Shown one piece after another: positions 12,268-23,000 of a DNA stretch of 64,000 bases (position 1 is the first letter of the stretch; the number at the start of each line of letters is the position of its first letter). The translations under genes and the position numbers were made by a program. The notes beneath the pieces are model-generated. The model worked only from the letters and a program-made list of their open reading frames with translations. It was not told where the DNA came from and did not search any database. The stretch comes from Pleodorina starrii (taxonomy: Eukaryota; Chlorophyta; Chlorophyceae; Chlamydomonadales; Volvocaceae). The stretch lies in contig BRXU01000008.1 in the NCBI GenBank assembly GCA_030267565.1, positions 3,354,001-3,418,000 on the forward strand, read 5' to 3'.

Positions 12268-12325
12268 TTGGCTTTTTGCCAAGAGGCAAGCCCTTCTTTG
12301 GAGTCGGTGATTTTCCACATTTGAG

Positions 12326-14576
12326 ATGGCGCGCCTTCCGGTCGCTCTTCTCGTTACCATCCTATTCGTTAGCGGTGCTGCTGCTGCAGCCGCGGCACCA
12401 ACTACGGATCGGCTCGTGAATGCCTTGCGAAAGGTACGTTGCCGCTGTTGCCGAACGGTTTGGTAGTTGCCGAGAGGTTAAACGAGCCACTTTGACACCA
12501 TGTTTCATCTACACAAGACCGATGTAAACGCTCTACAGCTACACAACGAGACTGTAACTTTACAAAATCCTCAATTTTCTGCCTGACGTAATTGGACGCC
12601 TTGTGATCTGAACGTTGCCTCGCCCGCCTCGCCCGACCTCCCCGACAAAGATGCACCATCAAAGCCCGCCCTTCTGCCAGCGCCAGCTCACACCAAAAAA
12701 AATACTAACTGATAAAATATCGGACCTGCTGGTCACTGCTCACTTTCGCAACAGCGTAACATGGCCACCTTCATGGACGAGCTCAAGGTGAAGGGCCTGG
12801 ACGTCAACGCGCCCGACTCGTCCCGGCGGCTGCCGCTGGTGGAGGCGGTCCGCTCCCGCGACCAGCGCGCCGTTTTGGCCCTCCTGGAGCAAGGCGCGCT
12901 GGCCAAGTCCCACGAGCCCGCCTCCGGAGTCACTCCGCTGCACCTGGCGTTCCAGGGCAACCTGCTCAACATCGCCCGCGCCCTGCTGGCACATGGAGCC
13001 GACCCCAACGCCGTGAGTTGTTGTCATGGCTACCAATAATTTATAGATAGCCGTGCGCGTGCACCGACACGCCAGCCCGCTGGCTCCACCATTTCCCGTG
13101 CCTGGTGCAGCCTCTGCCGGGACCCCCTGGCCCCTATCATCACGCCATGTTGTCGCATCCCCTTTCCTCGTCTTGCTTCCTGCGCGCAGAAGGACAAGTC
13201 TGGAGCCGCTGCCCGCAGTGTCTCCTCCAGCAAGGACGTGGGGGAGCTGGTAGCGCTGTACGACAAGAACGGGCCGCTGGCTTTCGAGTCCGCGCCCGGG
13301 GAGTGGCTCAAGGAGGAGCGCAAGGGCGCCACCTACTTCTGGTCGCCCGCCACTGGGGAGTCCCGCTGGACCCCCCCGCCCAGCTGCGCCTGGCAGCGGA
13401 TCACGGTGCAGGGACACCCCATCAAGTGAGCGAGCAGCGGGTCTGTGGGAGGGGCTGACGGCTGAGGCCTGAGGGGGAAATATGGACCGGACCGGCCGCA
13501 ACGAGAAAGGGACTGGCCGCTTTTGGGGAGTCTGTGGAAGCAGCGCAAGGAGTGGAAAAGTGGGCAGGATTCGGAGGGGCAGGAAGGGTTTCATTCGTAT
13601 GGGGAAGGAGGGCTGTTCGTGTCCCCTCCGCCACTCCCTTCCTCCTTCGAAAACATCCACCCTTTTGTCGTCCTAAACGGTTTTGTGTCCAACGGAAGTA
13701 TCCCGTCTTTAGAGACCTCGCCCTACCCGCGCTCCCGTTCTCGGGCCGCCTACGTCCCTCCGCTGCGGTGTCGTATTCGTTTTCACCATCCCGCTCCCGC
13801 GCCCCCTCCCCCCACCGCCCTCTCTTCACCCGCGCGCAGGTACATCAACTCGGTGACCGGGCAGCAGCTGACCAGCGTGCCGCCCGCGCTGGCCTGGGCA
13901 AAGATCCGCGGCGCAGACGAGCTTGAGCTCTGGCTGAATTTCGCCGTCAACGTCTCCTCCCAATCCACTCCTGCGGAGCTGCCCGCCGAGATGGCTTCGG
14001 AGCTGTCCCGCACCGTCAACGCGCGCTGGTACAACCCCGCCACGCGCCAGTACAGCTACACCGACCCCGCCTACTCCACCGCTTGGAGGGAACTCAAGGA
14101 CGAAGGTACGGAAGGGAGGGGCAAGGGTGAGAGCGGCGGCGCGACGAGACCGCAACAGGGGGGCAGCGGCGGCGGCGCGGGGTAACGTAACAAAGACGAG
14201 ACCGCAGCACCGCAATGATGCAGCCGCGCGGGGATCTGGCTTCGGGAGGGGCAGGGACGAGCGGGGATGGTTGCGCGGGGATCTGGCCGGTGACTGCGAT
14301 ATGGCCCTCACACGGCCTCTGCCCCGCCCTGCCCAGACCTGACCTGCCCTTCCTCGACCCTATTGGCATCACGCAGCCTCGGAGCAGCCGTTCTTCTTCA
14401 ACATCGAGACGGGCGAGAGCGTTTGGGAGGCGCCCGAGGAGCTCGCCTGGACTCGCGTCAATGACACCGACGGTGCCTCCTCCTACTTCTTCAACCAGCG
14501 CAGCGGCGAGGTTTCCTGGCAGGTGCCCCACTCGGGGCCGCTGTCGTACGTGCGCGCGAGCGACTCGGAGCTGTAG
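12326..14576 (+). CDS. ankyrin-repeat and multi-WW-domain protein
   Basis: Five exons (12326-12433, 12755-13012, 13190-13425, 13840-14105, 14377-14576) join with matching phases to 355 residues and a TAG stop. Residues 1-24 form a hydrophobic, Ala-rich N terminus that reads like a signal peptide. Residues about 60-122 hold two ankyrin repeats, the second with the classic GVTPLHLAFQGN...LLAHGADPNA pattern. WW-type signatures follow: W161 to W182 (GEW...TYFW...GESRWTPP), a degenerate one starting at W190 whose second Trp is missing, and W282 to W306 and W314 to W337 near the C terminus. WW modules bind Pro-rich ligands and ankyrin repeats bind proteins, so a scaffold role is likely. If the alternative Met encoded at 12761 were used, the protein would be cytosolic. 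Partners are unknown. Confidence 0.75.
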
Positions 14577-14621
14577 GGAGAGGCTCTGGTGGCAGTGAGA
14601 TACTGATGTTGCAGAAAGCTT

Positions 14622-14790
14622 CTAGAAGTCTGAGCTTTGGGAGAGAGTCTGAAGGAGACAGCAGGGGAGGTAGGGAAGATACAGACTTAGAACTTTAGGA
14701 GGGAGTCTCTGAAGGAGATAGGGCAGGAAGAGAAGAGACAGACTCAGAACTTCAGAAGAGAGTCTGAAGGAGACAGGCCAAGAGGGCGCA
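14622..14790. repeat. ~60-bp imperfect tandem repeat in 3' flank
   Basis: Three imperfect copies of a purine-rich unit containing GAGAGTCTGAAGGAGACAG follow the stop codon by about 45 bp. Confidence 0.7.
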
Positions 14791-15374
14791 GAAACAGCAG
14801 GATAGCAGGCAGGCAGCTTGGCTGGTGTTGCGGCGGTGGAAGGGAGGGGGAATGGAATCAACAAAAGTTGGCCCAAGGTTGTTACTTGGTGGCCCCGTGG
14901 AGGCCTTCCGATTGAATGGCAGGTGAGATATATGGCCCATACCTGTGCTGGCTGCTGGGAGTGTGATGACACGGTGTGTGCACGGCAACGTGAGGTGGTC
15001 ACCGAAGTACGGGGGTGTGCAGTTGTCCTGCAGGTATGTAGAATTGTAGATACGTGTGAATGCGCTGTCGTCATCCTGGAAAGGCGTGCCGGAGCCGCCA
15101 GGTTGGTTGGGTTGTTGCTGCTCCTGAAGTACTGTTTGCAGAGCGGTGCTGGCGTTGTGGTCTTCTTGCGGCTAACGTGGGCTAACAAACATGAGACAGG
15201 CAGGTCCCCTTCCGGGCCGTAGATCGAGAGCCCAAGTCCCGTCCCAGAGTCGCCGTAGAGCGGCGCAATGGGGGTTTTGGCGAATGAACAGGGCTCGGCG
15301 CGACAACTGCGGTAATCACTGCTTCAATGCAATCGGCATCTACCGTAGGTCTTAGGAAGCCGGCCTCCCCGGCG

Positions 15375-15379
15375 TGTAA
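15375..15379 (+). terminator. possible TGTAA poly(A) signal
   Basis: TGTAA is the usual volvocine poly(A) signal. This one lies ~800 bp past the stop of the ankyrin/WW gene, within the range of 3' UTRs in these algae, but a pentamer match alone is weak. Confidence 0.25.
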
Positions 15380-15795
15380 TGGAACTGTACCAACAAGGCC
15401 TCGCCGGAAATGCCCGTCGGAGACAGGCAGGCGAACAGCTCGACCGCAAACGGTTCCACGCGCCCAGCCGCTGGTGTGGTGGGTACCCAATGTGCGTCTT
15501 TCCGCGTCTTCCCGCGTCGACAGTTGCTCAGCTATAGCACATTCTGCTCGTGTGAGTCCATCCCCCGGGATGCCCACAGCCGCCAAACCCCCGAAATTTC
15601 AACCATCGCACGTTTGCCGTGGTCGTCTCCGTCTTCCGCCTTCGACTCCCCCACCTGCTGGGTAGGTTCGGACACCCCCCAACCGCAGACCGCTGCTGAC
15701 TGCGACCTCCTCTTATACGGCACCTTGGGGGTCCACCCAGACCTCACGACTTGCTCTACATCAACAACTTGCTCTACAACTTGATACAAACGCCT

Positions 15796-18142
15796 CTACT
15801 TGGCTTCCAGCGAGTCCAGCCACCTGCGCCGCACCTCCTCCCGCAGCAGCCGCAGCTCCCCAAGCAGCGCCTCCCCCGTCAGGGAGTGCACTCCCGGCGC
15901 CGCCAGGAGCTGCGGCCCGGCCTCCCCAACCGGCGCCGGCCGCGGCCCCCGGCCCTCCAACCTCTGCAGCCGCGCTTCCAACTCCACCAACAGCTGCGAA
16001 GGGGTGCACCACACAAGCTCCTCCGCGTCCGACTCCAGGGAGGGAGCCGCCATGGCGGCCGGAGACCTGCCGTCGCCATCGCTTTCGCCATCGGCATCGG
16101 CGCCGCCTGCCGCCGCCGCTGCCGCCGCTGCAGCGTCGTCGTCCGGCGGCTGGAAGCAGTCCGGCAGGCACGCCAGGCGGTCCGCGCTTGACGGCAGCGT
16201 CAGGAGCATGTCCAGGATGCGCGACTGAGAGAAGCCGCCGGAAGAGAAGCGAAGCAAAGCGAAGCAAAGGGACCGCCGGAACGGGTGTTGTCGCGTGAAG
16301 GTCATGACGGGAGGGAGGGAGGGAGGGAGGGAGGGAGGGAGGGCGCACAGGCAGGCTGGGAGTGAGTGAGCTGCGCGAGTTGCGGGATGGCTGGACATGG
16401 CCTGCCATGGGAGCATCGAACCGATCGGTGCACCGACGCCGGATCAAAGGCCCGCCTGCGCGTGCCTGCCTGCGTTCGTGTTACATAGTTACTAGGGACG
16501 TAGGGAGCCTGAGGGCAGGAAGCGGGATGGCTCTACCAGCCCGATACGGTGTCCCAAGGACCAGCTGTTTTTAATCAGCTGGAAGCACCCGTGCAGTTCT
16601 TTTCACTTAGGGTCGTTGCACCACCCCACCGCAGCCGCACGGCACAGGCGACTTTGGGTCCACTATTAAACAGGGTTCATTCAACGGGGCCCTTCCTCCT
16701 ACCTCCTACGCCCGCTCGAAAAGAAAAGCCTGTCAACTCACCGCATTCGACCCCGCCAGGAGCTTATCCGCCTGCTCCGGAGTCAGCTGCGCGCGGCCAA
16801 TCATGGACTGCACCGACCGCTTCCGGCGCGCACGGAGGTCGACGGCAAGCTCCCGAGCCTGACAGGGCAGGCATGGCACGGCAGCAGGGCGAGGTTGGGA
16901 GCGTTTACCGCGTGCCTCGAAGACGCAGCAGCAGCAGCACCTGACACAACGGTATGTCGGTAGAACCGTTGTACACCGGTACCGGTAGCATGTATGGCGG
17001 GCCGTGGGACCGGTCCTGCACCTCGGTTGAAACCTCCTTCAACAACCTCCTTCAAGCTGCCGTACTTGCAGTACCGTACTTCAGATGCGCGCAACAGCAC
17101 AGCACCGACGACAGCCTCCCCGACTTGTTTTTATTTTTGCTTCACCGCACCTAAGAGCTCTTAAATGGCACCTTTGGTCCACTGCGCAGTTGCTCACTCA
17201 CCTGTTCGTGCCCCTTCGCCACGCCTTCCGGTGTGAGGGCCGCCGGCGGCGCCACCTTGAGTAATATGTCGTACACCGGGTCGAAGCCATCCGTCACTAC
17301 GGGACTGCCGGTGACGCGCTGCGCCAGCTTGGCCGCGTACTGCTCGGGCTTTGCCGCCAGCGCCAGGGCGGCCGCGCCCGGGTCCGCCTCCGTGAGGGAG
17401 ACCAGCGTGGCAGCGTACAGCTCGCCCATTCGGTCGCTCTCTGCACCCAAACACCCACACGCGACCAGCTCCTTGGTTGGCGCGCTTTTAGGTTGTGCGG
17501 TCACAAAGCTGTGTTGGTTAGATTGGTTTGTGGCATAGGGTCGGCACTCGGCAGGCTCTTCAGTTGCCGTTCCGTGCCTTGGGGAAGCCTTGGGGCTGCA
17601 TCTCGTGTGCGTGTTTGTTGACGAAATCAGGCAACGCAAATTTTATACGTCACGCGTCTGCTTCTCACCGAGCTGTTCGCGAAGGCGCACCAGCTCCTCG
17701 CAGATGCCCGCCAACACCTTCGGACGAAGAGTCAAGAAAGCAGTTAGTCAGTGTCTCCCTACCGGAACAAACGGTAACCCCAACGGCTCACCATCTTTTG
17801 CTCGCCCACAGCGTTTGCTTCTTGGTCAGCAAGCCATGAGAGGAAAGGGATCGACACAGCTTCCGGCTTGGCCGTGAGGAAATTGTGCAATTGCTGTTTG
17901 TCAAACTTCGATAATAAATGCGCCACAAGAGCGAGCAACACCTACACAAGAACCCGTTCAATTCAATTGTAACTGTTTATGCTTTCATTGGAGAACAGGT
18001 GTTCATGGCCTTACACTGTATCGCTTTTGCGTTTCCGCTTGTGTGCTGGCGTCGACGACTGACGTGCTGTCTTGCATCTGGGCAAGTCGCGATGTTCGCG
18101 ACCTCCGTTGCGCAAGCAAATGTTTACAATGGCGTCGGTGAC
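15796..18142 (-). CDS. unrecognised Ala-rich protein with basic KRKRK patch, 5' end open
   Basis: Exons on the minus strand are 18142-18017, 17941-17792, 17717-17669, 17440-17202, 16858-16742 and 16224-15796, with consistent phases (introns 75-600 bp) and a TAG stop at 15796. The product (370 codons seen, 5' exons missing) starts with an open segment ending AHKRKRKSDT, a nuclear-localisation-like basic patch, followed by an amphipathic region (LLALVAHLLSKFDKQQLHNF, SIPFLSWLADQEA), a segment EELVRLREQLESDRMGELYA likely to be helical, and a Leu-rich C terminus. The order of exons and the hydrophobic-helical pattern suggest a real, folded protein, but I cannot name the family. The first listed exon is the least certain. 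It is convergent with the ankyrin/WW gene. Confidence 0.55.
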
Positions 18143-18835
18143 CTGCCACTGCTGACCACTGCTTGGACGCCATCGTCCGACGGACGAAATGGCTGCTCGA
18201 AACCATTCCCAAGCCCACTGCGCTCATCATTACACTTGTCATTAAAATCACTGCTACTGTAATTGCTAAGCTGCAAAGCTGTCGGTTGCTGCTTGTACGC
18301 AGGCAGCCCCTGCTTCTCGTCGTCGTTTTATCCTTTAAAATCCAAGAACGGTCAAATCTAGGGCAAACTGCGATTGCAGAAGTCGTAACCAGTCGCAACG
18401 CGATACCTGGCGAACAGCAACTAAATTACTACCTGTCGTGCTTGCCGTAACTCTCACGCCGTACCCGTACGCCCGATGGAGGAGGCAGGAGGACTTCCGC
18501 CGGCCGGCCTACTGCTGGCTCTACGTTTCCGTCGCGGTCCCGCTGTGGCACCTAGTTATATGTCTGCAACACGCGCCACAACCATCCGCTTCCCATGCAC
18601 GCAGGACGACAATGGCTGCAACGCCCGCCCCCTGCTGCAAACGAAGCCGTGTGCGTGGCCAGGCGTGGCCCCCACAATCAACCCAGTCGTCCCCTCTGTC
18701 CCCATTGTGCAATCCTCCTATGCGCCGCTACCCCACAAGCAGTTCGTCTTGCCCGCCATCGCTGCGGTTTCATCTTTCTTGCCCACCTAGGATTGTTAAT
18801 GCTCTTGATTGAAGCTCCTTTCGCACCTTTCGCAG
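18143..18835. other. gap that should hold 5' exons of the minus-strand gene
   Basis: Several short frames on both strands are open. None has decisive splice support, so I make no call. The missing 5' exons of the 15796-18142 gene and upstream exons of the putative + strand exon at 18836 compete for this space. Confidence 0.3.
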
Positions 18836-18922
18836 GACTCCAAGCTGGACGAGCAAGTGCTGTGCGTGGGCTCCGCCCTGCTCCCGCACACTAGCCAGTT
18901 CACTGCACGACTGCAGCCCTAA
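18836..18922 (+). CDS. possible terminal exon of an unidentified + strand gene
   Basis: A strong acceptor (CTCCTTTCGCACCTTTCGCAG) precedes a 29-codon phase-0 frame that reads DSKLDEQVLCVGSALL and ends at TAA 18920-18922. No upstream exon could be joined with confidence, and the same DNA is also open on the minus strand. Confidence 0.25.
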   Translation, partial: DSKLDEQVLCVGSALLPHTSQFTARLQP

Positions 18923-20084
18923 TCAATGGAAGGATTCTTAGTGGACCCAAAAGAACCCTAGTTGTTGTTTTGTGTGTGTTGCGGCTGCTATCTACAGTGG
19001 GCGCCAGACCCCCACTCGGAAAAAAGGGCGGGGCAAAGAATGGAAAGCGCACCCATACGCACACAGACTAGACACCAAGATAGACCCTAGCGTTGAGAGC
19101 AACGGTAGGTCTCAGCTAGCCTATCCGGTATCGGGTCGCTCGTCCAAACGTTTATTTACCGGACTGCACAACGTCGTCCGGCGTAGCTCGCTAGCCCTCG
19201 TTAGTTGTTCATCCTACCTGCTTTACTAAGCAGGGGAAGGGGCGTGTCGCTCGCGGCGGCAGATAGCGGGAGGGTCGGTCAGCGCAGGCCAGGGAGGTTG
19301 GCTGCTTCCTTCCTTTGAAACCGCAAAGTCCAAACAACGTCGAATCGTCAATCAAACGATTCATCTGCGGACGGCCCGAAATAATGCCGGTAGGTCAAAT
19401 GTGCATTCGCGCGGCCTCACTTGGTTCGATTTCCACCACTACCGGCCTGCTACCGGTATCTTATTAACTGCCTTCCGTCGCATCTCGCGGAATGAAGGCC
19501 TAATAAGCGCGCGGTCAACAAAATATCCCCCGGCGCCATCATTCAGCAGCAGCAGGTCGTCGTCGTCATGATCTCATCATCAGCATCGTCGTCAGCTCTA
19601 TCCAACCCAACCAGCCCAGCGGACCGACCGGCCGACCGACCGACCGGCCGACCGACCAACCGGCATGCATCCAATCACCTACCCTATCCGACCCTACCCT
19701 ACCAACCCCCATCGATCCAAAACCCTAAGTGCAACCATCCACATGCATCCGCTCATACCGCCGGTACCCAACTAGCTGCTGTCCGGCCGGTAGATAGCAT
19801 AGGGTTGCCAATGCTGTAGGAATAATCGAACAACCAACCAACGAGTCCCCCCAGCAACCAACCAATCGATCTCACTGCTGATGATGCATACAGTCATACA
19901 TACACGGCAGTTGGTTGTCGCTTATTACCGGTAATGCACCAAACGAGCTGCCGCCGCCGTACGTGCTCCAGGCCTCCAGCCACCCACCCACCTAGCTACT
20001 GGTCGACATACAGCAGTTTCGACAGCTGCTGTCGGCTCGCTCTCAGCGCTTCTCAGCGGAAGTGGGATCGGCAGCGCCCGAAGA
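18923..20084. other. intergenic region with CCGA microsatellite
   Basis: No gene is recognised. A (CCGA)n/(CCGG) microsatellite lies at 19618-19665. The right end is presumably the 3' UTR of the B3-SET gene, which is transcribed leftwards. Confidence 0.5.
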
Positions 20085-23000
20085 TTACGGGATGGCGCCA
20101 CCTGCGGCGGCGGCGGGCGGACCGTGCAGTACGGCATCGGGGCTGATGTCGTACATCTTGAGCGTCTCCAGCCATCCCTCCTGGCTGCTCCACCAGTCGT
20201 TGCCGTACTCCCGCAGGAGCTGCTCCCCCGGAGCGATGTCGCGAAGAGCCACCAGCACCGGCAGCGGCACGCCGCGGACGAACACCGGTACGACCTGTCG
20301 TACAATTTTTATTTACAGACCGGGTGGGATAGATCGAGGTCTCTCAAGGTTTAATGGGAAGAAAAAAGGTGATGGATAGCGCCGACGATGCAAATCAAAG
20401 CAAATCCTGGTCGAGCTCTCCATAGATACGGCAAACACACTGCTGCTGCTGTGGGCAGGAGGGTAGGATCGGGGAAAGATTACCCTGGCGACATGTCGCA
20501 CAGCTTATTCTTGCGGGGTCGCCTGAGTAAGATAGCTTGCTGTAGCGGGGTCGCCTGCGTAAGCTCACTAAATGTGCTGTGCACTCGAGATTACCGGAGC
20601 GGGGTCGCCTGCGAAAGCTAGATAAATCTGCTGTGCACTCGAGCTTGATGTTGTGGGGTCCCCTTTGTAAGCAAGATTAGTCTCGCGGGGTCGCCTTTGT
20701 AAGCAAGATTCGTCTCGCGGGGTCCCCTTTGGAAGCTACTTTGAACGCTACTGTTTTGGGAGGCGCCGGCGGTACGAATAGGTAATCCCTAATAAATGTT
20801 TGGAATTTGCGAGCTCGTAAGCCGTATACACAAGTTTGCGAACTCGCATCGTATCGTCAACGCAAAGGCATCGTATTATACTGAAGAAACTGGACATACC
20901 GGGTGCCATATCTACTTCACACCACCCATCCGCCCCACAGCCACGGGCTTGGCCTTGGGCTGCTTGCCTTTCACAGCTAGCGGCCTTCCCGCGTTCCCGG
21001 CCCCCCTGACCCGTGCAGCAGCCTGCCCACCCGCTCCCCGTGCTGCCCTTCCCTCCTGCCACGGCCCCTTGCCGGTTGAGACGGGCCGGCCCCCGTTGGC
21101 TCCGCCGCCGTCGCCGCCTCTACTCCGTCCTCAACGGGCCCTGCCCGCCATAGCGCCGGTGGCCCTTCCCCGCCGGCCCCCACCACCCGCAGCACGCGGC
21201 AAATACTTATTTTTGCGAGAAGATCTTGCGAGATGCCTTGGGAGTTTTTGTTGAAATTTAAATATTTGCGAGGGACCCTTTCGAGTTTTTTTTGACACTT
21301 TGCGAGGCCCGCCCCAAACAGTTACTTAATCGCAAAAAAATTGCGTCGGTATTATCGTTGCCCGACCTTCTCCCGTCATTCCCCGCTGTCGCATCCTTTT
21401 GCTGATCCAACCACAATTAATAACGGTGTCATGCATGCATGTATCCCGGAATGAATGAATTGCAACACACTCTGCGCGCCATGCTGCAGCACAGGTACCT
21501 AGCATAATCCTCCAAAGCTTCCCCATGGCTGTCATGACATACATGCCGTACGCACGTAATAAGCCCTGCTGCCGCCGTGCATCCTTCCCTTTTTCCCACC
21601 GGAACAACCCAACCCCCAAACTCACCAGGCAGTTGGCAGTGTCGGTGTCGTCACCCAGCTGCTGCTGCTGCTGCCCCTGGCCCCCCGCGGCTGCCCCCCT
21701 GGAGCAGCCGGCACCGACCCGCGGGTCGTTGATGTATGCAGCCAACCCTCCGTGGCCCAGCATCTGTAGCTCCAGGGGGGGAAGCCCTGAAGGGGCGGGC
21801 CATAACGCGAGGACACAGAGTCATGCAGCAGTTGGCAGCGAAAAGGTTTAATTGCAACATTGCAACTTGTAACAAAGACCTGTGACGAATTTATGCATAT
21901 TATGCAACATATAAATTCGGTTCTAGCTGCGTTACATTCGCCGCAATGACGCGTTAGAGCAACACTCGCCGCCCTCCACCCACCTTCTGGGCAGCCCGCC
22001 CGGCCGTCCTCGTGGCCCGCCGGAAAGGCCATCCGGAAGGACCCTGCCAGGAATTCCCAGCACAGCTGCTCCTCAGCGTCGGGTGGTGCGCTGCTGCCCG
22101 CGACACGCTCCTGCAGCTGCTGCTTCATCGTGGGTGGGAGGCTGCAGTACCCCCTATCCACGAACACTGCGCCATCGGGCTTCTGCGCCATCATCAGGCC
22201 GCCCATGACACAGATGACGGTGTTGGCGCGGATGGGCTGCGTCGTGAACAGCCCCAGCCCCCGGCCGCGGCTGTCCTGCCGCACCTCCACCCCCACGGGC
22301 TCCAGGGGCTCAGACGGCAGCGGTGCGCCCCAGAGCTTAGGATTCACCAGGCCCAGCTTCACACTGAGGTCGAAGCAGATGGGGTGCGGGTTCAGGCGGT
22401 GGGCCCGGAAGGCGGCAGCCCAGGGCAGCGGCGGTGGGTCCATGGCCCCTTCCTCCGGCAGGGGAATGCTCAGCTGCTTCCGTGCTGGCATCATGTCTTG
22501 CAACCGCTCGGTCTGTGACGCCACCCACTGCTCCATGCGCTGACGGACGCCGAGGCCGGAGAGGAACTTGACCCCGGCCACCTGCAGCTCAATCGGCGGT
22601 GATGGTGGGGTGTGTTGGCCCTGCGGTGCACAGCCGTGCAGGTGCCGAATCGTGGCGGCAGCAACAGGGACCACTCCGGCGGATGCAACGGGCAGCAGAT
22701 GTCGAGGCGCCTGCTGCTGCTGTGGCTGTTGCTGCTGCTGTGGCTGCGGCTGCTGTTGCTGCTGCTGCACCTCCTGCTGCTGTAGCTGCTGCTGCTGCTG
22801 TGGCTGTCGTGGTATTGGCGCCAGCAGCTGTGGCCCCCGAGCCCCTGTTGCGGCTGTCGTTCCCGCACCCCCAGTGGGGTCCTGGGGCCCAGCAGGCTCC
22901 ATCTTGACGAGTGCCATGGGCGGCTGCTGCTGTGGCTGTGGTGGCGGTGGTGGCAGCATCCCCGCCCCTGATGGGCCCGACTGACTGGTCGGCTGCTGCT

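Larger units (their letters stand above)
14577..15795. other. intergenic region between convergent genes
   Basis: This holds the 3' flanks of the convergent ankyrin/WW gene and the minus-strand gene that ends at 15796. The only structure seen is the short tandem repeat at 14622-14790 and a TGTAA at 15375. No coding exon is recognised. Confidence 0.5.
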
